Notes under the pieces: model-generated
Databases searched by the model: none
The model's input: only the letters and a program-made list of their open reading frames with translations
What the model was told of the DNA's origin: nothing
Assembly (NCBI RefSeq): GCF_016429285.1
Contig: NZ_JAELUI010000051.1
Span: 1 to 35,412, forward strand
Length of the DNA stretch: 35,412 nt
Reading direction: 5' to 3'
From: Ralstonia sp. ASV6
Lineage (GTDB): Bacteria > Pseudomonadota > Gammaproteobacteria > Burkholderiales > Burkholderiaceae
Translations under genes and position numbers: made by a program
Part shown: positions 1 through 8,318 of the stretch, piece by piece
How positions within the stretch are numbered: position 1 is the stretch's first letter
Layout: each line of letters begins with the position of its first letter

Positions 1-846
1 AGCCGGGAAGTCGCGCATCACCGCGCTGCTGAGCACCACGGTCGGTACCGCGGGCAAGGGCGGCAGCGCACGCGCCTGCTCCAACACGGCATCGAAGCCG
101 GCATTCTCATCTCGCAGGGTCCGGTAGTGGCGCGCCGAAAATGACCAGCCAACCGCACTGGCACGCTGCGCGTCCGGCAGGCGCTGGGCAATGAGCGAGG
201 CCGGCTGGTTGGTCAATCGCAGCACCCCCAGCGGCGCCAGCGTATCGCTCAGTGCAAGCAGGCGGCCGAGGTCTGCCCGGAATCGGGCATAACGATCGGG
301 AGGGAACTGCGCAGCATAGTCGCGCCCAACCGCGTCGATAAACGCCAGGCCGGCTACATCTGCCGGGTAGGCGCGCGCGTGCATGCCGACCAACAGGCCG
401 CCCATCGAGTGACCTGCCAGCAGCCAGGGAGGCGCTTCGCCCGCAGCAAGCAGGGCACGCCGCAAATCGTCAACCGCCTGCATGCCGAGGCGCGGTGCAG
501 GTGCCGCATCCGACCAGCCATAGCCGGCACGGTCATAACTGCAGACACGCCCGCCGGCTGCCAGGCCGTCCTGAACCCAGGCCCAATCCTGTGACCAGCC
601 TGCCATGCCGGCTTCGAGCACCAGCGTTGGTGCCCCCTGGCCGGTGCAGTACAGATGCAGATGCCGGTCACCGATCTGCACGCGTTGGCCTGGGGCCGTG
701 TGCGCGGCGGCGGCCTCCTGCTGGTACTGCCAGGCGCAGCCGCCTGCGGCAAGCGCGATCAGGCTGCCGAGCGTGGCAGCGGCGATGCGCAGGCTGGTTG
801 ACCACCGGCGCGCAGGCGTGGAGGAGGCGTCAAGGGAGAGGGTCAT
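1..846 (-). CDS. Alpha/beta hydrolase, C-terminus outside window
   Basis: This is the N-terminal 282 residues of an alpha/beta hydrolase; the gene runs off the left edge. I see an N-terminal hydrophobic stretch (about residues 20-36) that ends near a Cys (ALAAGGC), so the protein is membrane-anchored or a weak lipoprotein candidate. A typical DRAGYGWSD block follows near residue 105, and then the nucleophile elbow GHSMGG with Ser147 as the expected catalytic serine. The acid and His of the triad would lie outside the window. The substrate cannot be read from the sequence; esterase or lipase-like activity is the family expectation. The ATG at 844-846 has no convincing Shine-Dalgarno. The gene is downstream of the cytochrome c peroxidase gene in the same direction, with 186 nt between them, so co-transcription is uncertain. 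Confidence 0.85.
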   Translation of the reverse strand, partial: MTLSLDASSTPARRWSTSLRIAAATLGSLIALAAGGCAWQYQQEAAAAHTAPGQRVQIGDRHLHLYCTGQGAPTLVLEAGMAGWSQDWAWVQDGLAAGGRVCSYDRAGYGWSDAAPAPRLGMQAVDDLRRALLAAGEAPPWLLAGHSMGGLLVGMHARAYPADVAGLAFIDAVGRDYAAQFPPDRYARFRADLGRLLALSDTLAPLGVLRLTNQPASLIAQRLPDAQRASAVGWSFSARHYRTLRDENAGFDAVLEQARALPPLPAVPTVVLSSAVMRDFPA

Positions 847-957
847 CGGGACAGGCGGATCAGGTTGGTTGATGTAATGCGACCAACCACATGCCTGAGG
901 CCAGCCACATCTTCGCTTGCCGCGCCACGGGCGACACGACACCCTGATGACGGATTG

Positions 958-998
958 GCCGTGGCGAATGTGACATCAACCGACCTGATGTGCACGGC
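958..998. other. Nested inverted repeat between peroxidase and hydrolase genes
   Basis: Arms GCCGTG (958-963) and CACGGC (993-998) enclose a second pair, ACATCA (973-978) and TGATGT (986-991), with a 7-nt loop. There is no T-run, so this is not a classical intrinsic terminator. It could be an mRNA-stabilising or attenuating hairpin at the end of the peroxidase transcript. Nothing else is recognisable in 847-1032. Confidence 0.35.
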
Positions 999-1032
999 GA
1001 TACCCCGCTAGACCGGCCTCAGTCTGTCGCAG

Positions 1033-2283
1033 TCATGGCTGATACCCATCGTTCAGCGTTTTCAGGAATGCCACCACGTCGCGGATCTCTTGGTCGTTCA
1101 GCGCAGGTTTGTCTCCGGCACGGCGGTTGAACGGCGGGTCCACATCGTCGATGTTGCCGCGCAGGGCGGGCGGCAGATCGTCATAGGCGATGGTCTTGCC
1201 GCCGGCATCGCGGCTGTACCACTTCGCGGGCTTCAGGTCGCGCTCCACATAGAAGCGCACCGCATCTTCCAGGCTGTGCATCCGACCGTTGTGGAACCAC
1301 GCGCCGCGCTTGGCGGTATTGCGCAGGCTTGGTGTCTTGAACATGCCGCAGTACGCCGTCTGGTGTGCCTGATCCTGCCGCTTCGGGCCGCACAGGCCAA
1401 GGTCGTAGTAGAGCGGATCAGCATTGACGCCAATCTCCGGGTTGCGCGGCACGGCGAGCACGGCGAACTGATAGTCGGTCAGCAGCGGATGCGAGCCGTC
1501 GGCGCCCTTGGCGATCAGGTGGCACGACGCGCAGTTGCCCTTGTCGGGGCTGGCGAAGAGTTGGAGACCGCGCTGCTCGTCGGGGCTCAGTGCTGCCTTG
1601 CCGTCCAGGTACGCATCGAACTTGCTGTCGTAGCGGTGGAAGCTTGAGTCGTCCAGCTCAAAGCGTTCCAGCGCGCGCATGGCGTGGTCAAACGCTTGAT
1701 CCGGGTTGTCGAACGCGCCTGCGCCGAACGCCGCGCGGAAAGCCTCGGCATAGGGCGCGCGCTTGAGTTTTTCCACCACGGCTGCGCGGCTCTCGTTGGC
1801 CATTTCGTCCGGATCGAGCATCGGCCCGGCAGCCTGATCGCGCAGCGAGTTGAAACGGCCATCCCACATCAGGCCGCCGGTGGGCGGGCTATCGGTTTCG
1901 GTCAATCGCTCGGTCAGGCTGGCCGCCTGCACCTTGTGCCAGATCGGCGTCTGATTGAGCGTGTAGGTCAGATTGGGCGTGGCACGCTTGCCTTGGCGGT
2001 CCAGATTCGGCCCGCCAAGCTGCACCGCCAATGCATTGGGCGGCCCGTATCCGTGGGCGGGGTCGTGGCAGCTTGCGCAAGATTGCCGGCCCGAGGCCGA
2101 CAGCGATGGATCGAAGAACATCGCTTTGCCCAGTTGCGCCAGCGTGGCGGCATCCGGCATGCGGACGGTCTGCGCGATATTGGCGGAGGGGGCGTCTTTC
2201 TGTTGGCAACCAGCCAGCAGGGCCAGGAGCAGGGCGCCAGCCACCATGCCCAGGCGCCTTAAAGGTGCAGTGAAAGCAGTCAT
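1033..2283 (-). CDS. Di-heme cytochrome c peroxidase / MauG-family lipoprotein
   Basis: This is a c-type di-heme peroxidase of the CcpA/MauG family, expected to be exported and to act in the periplasm, reducing hydrogen peroxide or oxidising a partner. Two CASCH heme-binding motifs are visible at residues 69-73 and 251-255, and the family block KTPSLRNTAKRGAWFHNG lies further downstream. The chosen start at 2283 gives a clean signal peptide ending in a lipobox (ALLAGC, Cys26). The frame stays open to 2355, but the extra 24 residues would spoil the signal sequence. The product is 416 aa, somewhat longer than classical CcpA (about 320-340). The gene lies 75 nt downstream of the phosphoesterase gene on the same strand, so the two are probably one transcript. 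Enzyme family is confident; the physiological substrate is unknown. Confidence 0.88.
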   Translation of the reverse strand: MTAFTAPLRRLGMVAGALLLALLAGCQQKDAPSANIAQTVRMPDAATLAQLGKAMFFDPSLSASGRQSCASCHDPAHGYGPPNALAVQLGGPNLDRQGKRATPNLTYTLNQTPIWHKVQAASLTERLTETDSPPTGGLMWDGRFNSLRDQAAGPMLDPDEMANESRAAVVEKLKRAPYAEAFRAAFGAGAFDNPDQAFDHAMRALERFELDDSSFHRYDSKFDAYLDGKAALSPDEQRGLQLFASPDKGNCASCHLIAKGADGSHPLLTDYQFAVLAVPRNPEIGVNADPLYYDLGLCGPKRQDQAHQTAYCGMFKTPSLRNTAKRGAWFHNGRMHSLEDAVRFYVERDLKPAKWYSRDAGGKTIAYDDLPPALRGNIDDVDPPFNRRAGDKPALNDQEIRDVVAFLKTLNDGYQP

Positions 2284-2358
2284 GGAAACGACAAACCGCC
2301 AGGGCGCGAACCCGGGCGGCCACATCTGCCTAGCGGCAAAGCCGCAGCAGATCAAAGG

Positions 2359-3660
2359 TTAGTTAAAGTTGGTGAACACATCGCTGCCCATCGACTGCAG
2401 GCCTTCCTGGCTTGCATAGCCAAGGTAGCCGCCCACCTGAAAGATGTCTTCCAGCGTCTTGAGCAATGCGTAGTGGTTGTATTGCGTGGTCGATACCGTG
2501 CCCGGCTTGATGAACGGCGAGAGCAGCACCGCGCCCGTGCGGTCACCACCGTGGCTCTGCGTCACCAGGTTGATGTTGTACGGGTAGTGCGACACCGATG
2601 CCGGGAAGCTCTGCGTGATCGGGAACGTCACGTTCGGGCCCGGTTGCTGGTTGCAGCAGGTCTGGCCGGTGAAGGTCATGGTGAGCGTTGGCGGCGTGGT
2701 GGTCGTATCCATCGCCTGCGAGGCATAGGCGCTCTCATCAAAGTTGATGATGAGCAGGCCGTCTTGCTGATACGCCGGCGACGCCATGATCAGCGGCACC
2801 CACTTCTGCAGGAACGCATCCGCCGACACCAGCCCGCCCGGCGCACCCGTCACGCACGGCAAATCGTGGCCGTCGTTGCACAGGTTGGGCGTGATGAAAG
2901 TGAAGTTGGCGGTGGTGTTGATCGACTGCAGATCCGCCGCCAGGCCGTTCAGGTTGACCACGTTGGTTGCGCAGTCCGGCGAGTCGATGATCGAGTGGAA
3001 GTACGCAAACGGGTTGTGGCGCGTGGCGTACTGGTCAGCCGGCGTGCCGCCAGCTGTCGCGGCCTGTGCAGACTGCGTCTTGTCCTGCGTGTTCAGCGTC
3101 GGGTGACCGCAGGTGGCAGACTCTCGCGTGGGGTCGTTGCCCATGTCTTCCATGTAGCCCTTCCAGGTCAGGCCCACGGCCTTGAGCTGGTCCGGCAGCG
3201 TCTTGATGGAAGCGGGGTACACGCAGCCCGTGCCGATAGCCTGGCCGTGGTCAGCCATGCCGGAGAGGGCAAAGTCTTTGTAGACCTGGCAGTCCATCTG
3301 CGTATCGGGCGTGACGGCCTGGCCGCTCAACATGGCGACGTAGTTGCCCAGGCTCACGTGCGTGGTGCCGTAGTACTGCTGCAGGTGCGCGCCCTGGCTC
3401 ACCAGCGTTTGCGAGAGGTAAGGCGCCTTGGAGTTGGCGGCAAACGTGGTCGCGTAGTTCTGGTTTTCCAGCGTGATCACAAACACGTGCTTGATCGACT
3501 GGATGGTCTTGGGGGCAGGCGCCGCCGGGGTAGGCGCGGGAGCGGCGGCAGTGGTGCTGGTGTTGCCACCATCGCCGGTACCGCAGGCCGCGACGAGGAG
3601 TGCGGTGGCAACGGCCGCGCATGAGGCCGCCAGCCAGCCCGCTCGGGGAAGCTTGAACAT
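2359..3660 (-). CDS. Phosphoesterase family lipoprotein (acid phosphatase / phospholipase C type)
   Basis: The protein belongs to the phosphoesterase family that includes bacterial AcpA-type acid phosphatases and phospholipase C. The N-terminal VFVITLENQNYATTF block carries the family ENxN metal/phosphate motif, and YGTTHVSLGNYVAMLSGQ and a late HYALLKTLEDIF block are also typical. A signal peptide with lipobox (VAAC) precedes a Pro/Ala/Thr-rich linker, so the enzyme is probably an outer-membrane or periplasmic lipoprotein. I prefer the ATG at 3660: AAGGA lies 8 nt upstream of it but only 2 nt upstream of the alternative ATG at 3666. The longer frame to 3783 would run through the promoter region. 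The gene is divergent from a TetR regulator, which may control it, and is followed by the di-heme peroxidase. Confidence 0.88.
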   Translation of the reverse strand: MFKLPRAGWLAASCAAVATALLVAACGTGDGGNTSTTAAAPAPTPAAPAPKTIQSIKHVFVITLENQNYATTFAANSKAPYLSQTLVSQGAHLQQYYGTTHVSLGNYVAMLSGQAVTPDTQMDCQVYKDFALSGMADHGQAIGTGCVYPASIKTLPDQLKAVGLTWKGYMEDMGNDPTRESATCGHPTLNTQDKTQSAQAATAGGTPADQYATRHNPFAYFHSIIDSPDCATNVVNLNGLAADLQSINTTANFTFITPNLCNDGHDLPCVTGAPGGLVSADAFLQKWVPLIMASPAYQQDGLLIINFDESAYASQAMDTTTTPPTLTMTFTGQTCCNQQPGPNVTFPITQSFPASVSHYPYNINLVTQSHGGDRTGAVLLSPFIKPGTVSTTQYNHYALLKTLEDIFQVGGYLGYASQEGLQSMGSDVFTNFN

Positions 3661-3731
3661 CGACATTGTCCTTATCTTGTGGGTATGGCGCGCCGGCGCT
3701 TTGGCTCGGTCCACCGGTGCGCGCAAGATAT

Positions 3732-3753
3732 AAACAAACTTGTATGTTTGTTT
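3732..3753. promoter_or_regulatory. Palindrome between phosphoesterase and tetR genes (candidate TetR operator)
   Basis: A perfect inverted repeat has 8-nt arms AAACAAAC (3732-3739) and GTTTGTTT (3746-3753) separated by TTGTAT. It lies in the divergent intergenic region and is AT-rich against the surrounding GC-rich sequence. Its size and position fit an operator for the adjacent TetR-family protein. That assignment is inference. Confidence 0.55.
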
Positions 3754-3822
3754 TGTGACAAAAATGCCGTGTGCTGCCCGCAATAAGCGGTATCACGGGC
3801 GGACTTATTTACAATTGCGTCC

Positions 3823-4437
3823 ATGGCCACCCAAGCAGAACGCACCACCGCCACACGGCAGGCACTCATCGACGCCGCCACCCAATTGCTGATCGAGCAG
3901 GGCTACGCAGCCTTCGGCGAGGCACGGGTGTGTGAGCTCGCCGGCATCAGCCGGGGCTCATTGCGACATCAGTTTCCAGAGGGGAGGTACGACTTGCTGC
4001 CGGCGATGGTGGCATCGCTGCTGGAGCGCGAAGTGGCGCAACTGGCGGCGCTGGGGCCGCTATCGGCCAGTGTGCGGATGCACCTGATGTTGCACATGCT
4101 GGTGCAGCGGCGCCAACGGCATACGTCGCTGGCCATTCTGGAAGTGTGGATGGCGTCGCGCGGTGACGAACGGTTGGCCCAGGCAGTCGGGCCCCTGCTG
4201 GCGACCGTGCCTGAGCGACTGTTTGGGCAAGACCCGAATGGCCCGCCGCAACCTGAGTTGCTGGCGCTGCGCCTGTTCCTGCACGGCGCAACGCTGCACA
4301 GCTTTGCCGCCGACTACAACCGGGACGAACTGGCCGACGCTGTGCAATGGCTGCTCGCCCAGCTCACGCCGCCGCCGGAGCTGAAAGTGGCGCTGGCCCG
4401 CATCGGTCATGCGGGCACCACGCAACGGACTACTTAG
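3823..4437 (+). CDS. TetR-family transcriptional regulator
   Basis: This 204-residue protein has an N-terminal TetR helix-turn-helix (about residues 8-55: RQALIDAATQLL..., then VCELAGISRGSLRHQF) and an all-helical ligand-binding C-terminal part. TetR proteins are typically dimeric repressors released by a small ligand; the ligand here is unknown. The gene is divergent from the phosphoesterase-peroxidase pair and a palindrome lies between them, so local control is likely. No Shine-Dalgarno is visible before the ATG at 3823. A TACAAT hexamer at 3810-3815 would place transcription initiation almost at the ATG, so a leaderless mRNA is possible. The recognition helix region (SRGSLRHQFPEGRYDLL) is close to that of YfiR/AcrR-like members. 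Confidence 0.9.
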   Translation: MATQAERTTATRQALIDAATQLLIEQGYAAFGEARVCELAGISRGSLRHQFPEGRYDLLPAMVASLLEREVAQLAALGPLSASVRMHLMLHMLVQRRQRHTSLAILEVWMASRGDERLAQAVGPLLATVPERLFGQDPNGPPQPELLALRLFLHGATLHSFAADYNRDELADAVQWLLAQLTPPPELKVALARIGHAGTTQRTT

Positions 4438-4445
4438 TCGGTGCG

Positions 4446-6473
4446 TCAGCCGCCCGTACGCTGCTTCTGCAGCATCGCCAATTGCTGCGTCAGGTAAGTG
4501 CTGGTGTTCGTCATGCCGGCAACGACTTTCGATAGCGCGTTGAACTGCGCGTAGTAGAGCGCCTGCTTGGCGTCCAACTGGCGCTGCATCTGCGTCATCT
4601 GCTTGGACAGCGAAGTGAGCGAGCTGTTGATGGCATCGGTGGCGTTCTGCACCATGCCTTTGTCGGCCAGCAGATTGGTCGATACGGTGTGCAACTGCGC
4701 GGCGTATCCACGCTGAACTGTCACGCTGCCGCGATCCCCCAGCGCGCCGCCCATCACCTGCACGACCAGGCCATCGGCTGCGGAGCCGTTGGCGCCGTAC
4801 AGGTTCTGCCCGGAGCCGGTGGCTGCCACGCCATTGATGGTGCCCTGCACGTCGCGCCCGGCCGTGGCAGCGGGGCTGCCACCCAGCAACGACGCCGCGC
4901 CATTGCCTGACACCGACACCGTCGACATCGAACCGTATTGCCGGTCAGTGAAGGTCAGCACGCCGTTGGCATCGGCCGTGATCGCGACATCCACCTTGGC
5001 CTTTTGCAGATCGGGGGATGCATTGATCTGGCTCTGCACCTGGGCGGCCAGACTCTGCGGCGTGTAGCTGCCGGCCGGCACCTTGATGTTGGTGGTGATA
5101 CCACTGAGCGTGACAGACAGGCTGTCGTTCACCCCGCTCTGGATCGTTGTGTTGGCCGGTGCTGAGCCCTGAAGCGAGCCCTGTGTGGCCAGTTGCGTGA
5201 CGTTGATGGCGTAGTTGCCGGCCTGCGTGGTCTTGGAAAAGGCCGAGACCTTGAGCATTGAATCCGTGGCCGTACCGGTGCCGGCAAACAGGGCTGCCAC
5301 CTGGGCGGGAGATTTCTTGAGGGCGGCCGTGAGTTTGCTGTCGTCGATCGACAGCGTGCCCTCCTTGTCCATCGTCACGCCAATGCTGCCCAGCGATTGA
5401 AACGCGCCATTGCCAATCCCTTGGCCCAGCACGTCCGTCACCTGGTTGATGAGCGCCTTGGTGCTGACGTCTCCGGCCAGCGGACCATTGTTGGCAGCGT
5501 TGGCGGTATCGAACTTGGTCAGCGAATTGAGCTGGATGCGCAGTGCGTTGTAAGCCTTGACGAAATTGAGCACCGACTGGCTGGCCTGTCCTGCATCGTT
5601 GCCGACCGTCACGGTCGTGTTGCCAGTCTTGGATAGCGTAAACGACGTGCCATCCACCACATCCGTGAGCGTGTTGGTGGGGCTTTGCACGTCAATGCCG
5701 TTGACGTTGGCCAAGGCGTTCTGGCCCGTGGCCACTTCGGTCATGTTTTGCGTGCCGGCCGGGTCGTGGGCCAGCAGCGACTGCAGTGTCGAATCCCCGG
5801 ACACCGAGATCTTCATCTCCGAATTGGCGCCTCCGGCAGTGGAGGTCAGCACCAGACGGTACGGGTTGCCGCTGCCGTCATTGATGATGCTTGCCGACAC
5901 GCCCAGGTTGGCCGAGTTGATGGCGTCTCGGATGCCCGATAGCGTGTTGTTGGAGGCGTCGATCTTGATGGAGCCGCCGGCCAGGTTGCCGTTTTGCGCA
6001 AACGTGGCGCCGGTGTACTTGCCGTTGGCGAAGGTGCCGCCCGACACCGTGCCGAACGAGAACGAGATCGTGGTGGGCGTCCCGCTGCCGATGGGTGTCT
6101 TATTGGACGCTTGGCCCTGCGCGCTCAGCACCTGCGCTTGCGCAAGCTGCGTCACCTTGATGTTGTAGGTGCCCGACGGCGCTGTGCTACCCACGTTGAC
6201 GTTCAGAATCGACGTGTCGTGCCCGCTGGCCTTCATGCCGCTGAAGGTATCGGCAGTGGTCAGGTTGGCCATCGCTGTCTGAAAGGTCGACAGCGCGCTT
6301 TTGAGCGAACCTACCGCAGAAAGCTGTGTCTGGAAGACCTTCTGCTGGTTCTGGTGAACCGTCATCCCCTTGCCTTCAGCCTGCATCAGCTTGGTGACCA
6401 GGTTGTTGACGTCGATGTTCGTGCCGATGCCCGGGATGGAGATCGGTGGGATATAGGTGCTGGTCGTCGCCAT
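4446..6473 (-). CDS. fliD: Flagellar hook-associated protein 2 (filament cap) FliD
   Basis: FliD forms the pentameric cap at the tip of the growing flagellar filament and promotes flagellin folding; it is exported by the flagellar type III system, and no signal peptide is seen. The N-terminus IPGIGTNIDVNNLVTKLMQAE is the diagnostic FliD_N segment, followed by a long Thr/Ser/Gly/Asn-rich middle region. The C-terminal 80 residues (SLTSLSKQMTQMQRQLDAKQ...) form the conserved coiled coil. At 675 aa it is longer than the enterobacterial protein (about 470), as is usual for Betaproteobacteria with extended surface domains. A sigma-28-type promoter lies about 40 nt upstream. The neighbours are a convergent tetR and an upstream mocR, not fliC or fliS, so the gene is solitary within this window. 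Confidence 0.95.
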   Translation of the reverse strand: MATTSTYIPPISIPGIGTNIDVNNLVTKLMQAEGKGMTVHQNQQKVFQTQLSAVGSLKSALSTFQTAMANLTTADTFSGMKASGHDTSILNVNVGSTAPSGTYNIKVTQLAQAQVLSAQGQASNKTPIGSGTPTTISFSFGTVSGGTFANGKYTGATFAQNGNLAGGSIKIDASNNTLSGIRDAINSANLGVSASIINDGSGNPYRLVLTSTAGGANSEMKISVSGDSTLQSLLAHDPAGTQNMTEVATGQNALANVNGIDVQSPTNTLTDVVDGTSFTLSKTGNTTVTVGNDAGQASQSVLNFVKAYNALRIQLNSLTKFDTANAANNGPLAGDVSTKALINQVTDVLGQGIGNGAFQSLGSIGVTMDKEGTLSIDDSKLTAALKKSPAQVAALFAGTGTATDSMLKVSAFSKTTQAGNYAINVTQLATQGSLQGSAPANTTIQSGVNDSLSVTLSGITTNIKVPAGSYTPQSLAAQVQSQINASPDLQKAKVDVAITADANGVLTFTDRQYGSMSTVSVSGNGAASLLGGSPAATAGRDVQGTINGVAATGSGQNLYGANGSAADGLVVQVMGGALGDRGSVTVQRGYAAQLHTVSTNLLADKGMVQNATDAINSSLTSLSKQMTQMQRQLDAKQALYYAQFNALSKVVAGMTNTSTYLTQQLAMLQKQRTGG

Positions 6474-6514
6474 GAGTGAGAACGCGCGCGCGCAAACGGT
6501 TGTTTCTTCACAAT

Positions 6515-6541
6515 GTGACGGCCGAAAAGCGCACTTCTTTA
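6515..6541 (-). promoter_or_regulatory. Sigma-28 (FliA) promoter for fliD
   Basis: On the minus strand TAAAGAAG (6541-6534) is followed by an 11-nt spacer and GCCGTCAC (6522-6515). The enterobacterial sigma-28 consensus is TAAAGTTT-N11-GCCGATAA, so the TAAAG core, the spacer length and the GCCG core all match. The element ends about 40 nt before the fliD start, a sensible leader length. Confidence 0.7.
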
Positions 6542-6544
6542 GAG

Positions 6545-6569
6545 CAGACCCTGTCTAGGCAGGGTTTTT
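6545..6569 (+). terminator. Intrinsic-terminator-like hairpin, plus orientation
   Basis: Stem ACCCTG (6548-6553) and CAGGGT (6560-6565) with loop TCTAGG is followed by a T-run through 6569. Flanking A-T and G-T pairs can extend the stem slightly. The T-run follows the stem on the plus strand, but both adjacent genes are on the minus strand. It lies between the mocR stop and the fliD promoter. Confidence 0.45.
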
Positions 6570-6628
6570 GGGGCGGGTTTCATCAGGAAACCGAAAGAAA
6601 TCAGAAGGAGCGCCGGCCGGAGCGAGGG

Positions 6629-8068
6629 TCAGATTGTTCCAAACAAGGCCCGGGGCCGATCTCGCAGCGTTTGCGCAAGAACTTTCAGTGCCCTGACCAG
6701 TTGCTCACGGGAGGCCGCGCACGCCAGATTGATACGCACGCCGTGCTCCGTCGTGGCTCGATCCACGGCAAAAGCCGACGCGGGCATGGTGTTGACCCCG
6801 CGCGCCTGCGCATTGGCAGCAAAATCGTCGGAGCGCCAAGGCTCAGGCACCCGCAACCACACAAACATGCAGGCGGGATCGCTATTGAGCAGGTCTTTGG
6901 GCAGCAGTTCCTGCGCCAGTTGCTGCCGCACCGCCAACTCGGTGCGCTGTGCGTCCAGAATCGCCTGCGCAGTACCGTCCTCAATCCAGCGCGTGGCGAT
7001 CAGCATGGAAAGCGGTGCCGGCATCCAGGCCGTGGTGCGCACGGCCTCGGCGGCCAACGCGGCGCCGTTTGGCGGCGTCAGCACGTAACCCACTCGCAGA
7101 CCCGGCGCCAGCACCTTCGAAGTGGAGGTGACATGGAACGTGAGTTCAGGGCACAGGCTGGCGATGGTCGGCAGGCGCGAGCGCAACAACGGGCCGTAAA
7201 CATCGTCTTCGATGATCGGCACGTGATGGCGCCGTGCGATTTCAACCAACGCGAGGCGTCGCGCCAGACTCATCGTGACGACGGTGGGGTTCTGCAGGTT
7301 CGGGACCGTGAAGATCGCCTTGACGCGCGAGCGCTGGCAAGCCTCTTCGAGCGGCCCGGGCAGCAGTCCTTCCTCATCGCTGGGAATGCCGATGATTTCA
7401 AACTGGAACACGGGCGCCAGCGCCTTGAGCCCGTAGTAGGTGAGCTGATCCGACAGGATCACGCCGTCGTGGCCCATCAGACTGCTGAGCACAGCGTAAA
7501 GGCCGTGCTGCGCACCACTGGTCACTACGATATTGTCAACCGAGGGCGTAAAACCAGTGGTCGCCATCCATTGCGCACCGGCTGCGCGTGCCCAGTCCGG
7601 GCCTTGCGGTGGCTGATACTCCTGCGTCTGCGCAAAGCGTGAGTCACGCGTGATGGTGCCCATGGCCTGCGCCAGTCGGGCAACGAATTCACCCGTGGCG
7701 GGGCGATTGACAGTCAGGTCGATGGGCCCGACAGAGGTGTCCTGCGCCGCGCCAGGAAGAAGAGGCGCGAGACCTGCGGCCACCTTAGGCATGGCGCCGC
7801 CGGTCACGATCGAGCCGCGGCGCTTGCTGGCCACGATCAGCCCGCGCGCCTGCAACTCCTTATATGCGCGCGACACCGTCGACACGTTGATACCAAGCTC
7901 ATTGGCCAGATCACGCTGCGGCGGCAGACGGCTGCCAGTCGGGTAGAAACCGCTACGGATTTTCTCTTCCAAGCCTCGTGACACTTCGAGATAGGGCGCA
8001 CTTCGTCCCGACGGTCCTTTTGTCTGGATGTCTAGTGGATCGTTTGTGTGGCTAATGCCGGTTTCCAT
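6629..8068 (-). CDS. MocR-type regulator (GntR HTH plus PLP aminotransferase domain)
   Basis: MocR proteins fuse a GntR-type winged helix-turn-helix to a fold-type I aminotransferase domain that binds pyridoxal phosphate and senses amines or amino acids. The winged helix spans about residues 24-90 (RLPPQRDLANELGINVSTVSRAYKEL). The aminotransferase part shows SGAQHGL, NLQNPTVV (Asn260), IIEDDVYG (Asp289) and TSTSKVLAPGLRVGYV, where Lys318 is the expected PLP Schiff-base lysine. I chose the ATG at 8068 because GGAG sits about 11 nt upstream; the frame is open to 8119 but without a ribosome site. The product is 479 aa. The gene is divergent from the permease-eutBC operon and is its most likely regulator. 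Repeats in the intervening DNA support this. Confidence 0.92.
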   Translation of the reverse strand: METGISHTNDPLDIQTKGPSGRSAPYLEVSRGLEEKIRSGFYPTGSRLPPQRDLANELGINVSTVSRAYKELQARGLIVASKRRGSIVTGGAMPKVAAGLAPLLPGAAQDTSVGPIDLTVNRPATGEFVARLAQAMGTITRDSRFAQTQEYQPPQGPDWARAAGAQWMATTGFTPSVDNIVVTSGAQHGLYAVLSSLMGHDGVILSDQLTYYGLKALAPVFQFEIIGIPSDEEGLLPGPLEEACQRSRVKAIFTVPNLQNPTVVTMSLARRLALVEIARRHHVPIIEDDVYGPLLRSRLPTIASLCPELTFHVTSTSKVLAPGLRVGYVLTPPNGAALAAEAVRTTAWMPAPLSMLIATRWIEDGTAQAILDAQRTELAVRQQLAQELLPKDLLNSDPACMFVWLRVPEPWRSDDFAANAQARGVNTMPASAFAVDRATTEHGVRINLACAASREQLVRALKVLAQTLRDRPRALFGTI

Positions 8069-8224
8069 GCGTCTCAAATCTCCGTACAAACCTGCCGCGG
8101 CAGTCCCTGCTGCGCCCATAAGCGCGGGCGTGGAAGCGATGATAAGCCATCGCAGTCAGCCTAGCCACATGTTGTGCAGTGGCAGGGGCCGCACAATCGT
8201 CTCCTCAGTGAAAATACCTACGTC

Positions 8225-8266
8225 CACACAAACTCAATATGATTGATGACAAATATTTTTTGTGTG
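8225..8266. promoter_or_regulatory. Inverted repeat CACACAAA...TTTGTGTG (candidate MocR operator)
   Basis: Arms CACACAAA (8225-8232) and TTTGTGTG (8259-8266) flank a 26-nt AT-rich spacer, 52 nt before the permease start. A third copy of TTTGTGTG lies at 8043-8050, just inside the mocR coding region. MocR regulators are known to bind repeated half-sites in divergent promoters; assignment of these repeats is inference. Confidence 0.5.
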
Positions 8267-8318
8267 AACATTATTCGCACGCCGGCCCACCGGCAAGTCG
8301 ATCAAGAAGGAGACAGTT

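Noticed and set aside
2359-3783. Longer start at 3783 for the phosphoesterase
   Set aside because: It would place 40 residues before the signal peptide and read through the palindrome; AAGGA is correctly spaced for 3660.
8120-8318. Cobalamin riboswitch upstream of the eutBC operon
   Set aside because: No B12-box-like conserved core was recognised; the region is short and holds only the mocR-type repeats.
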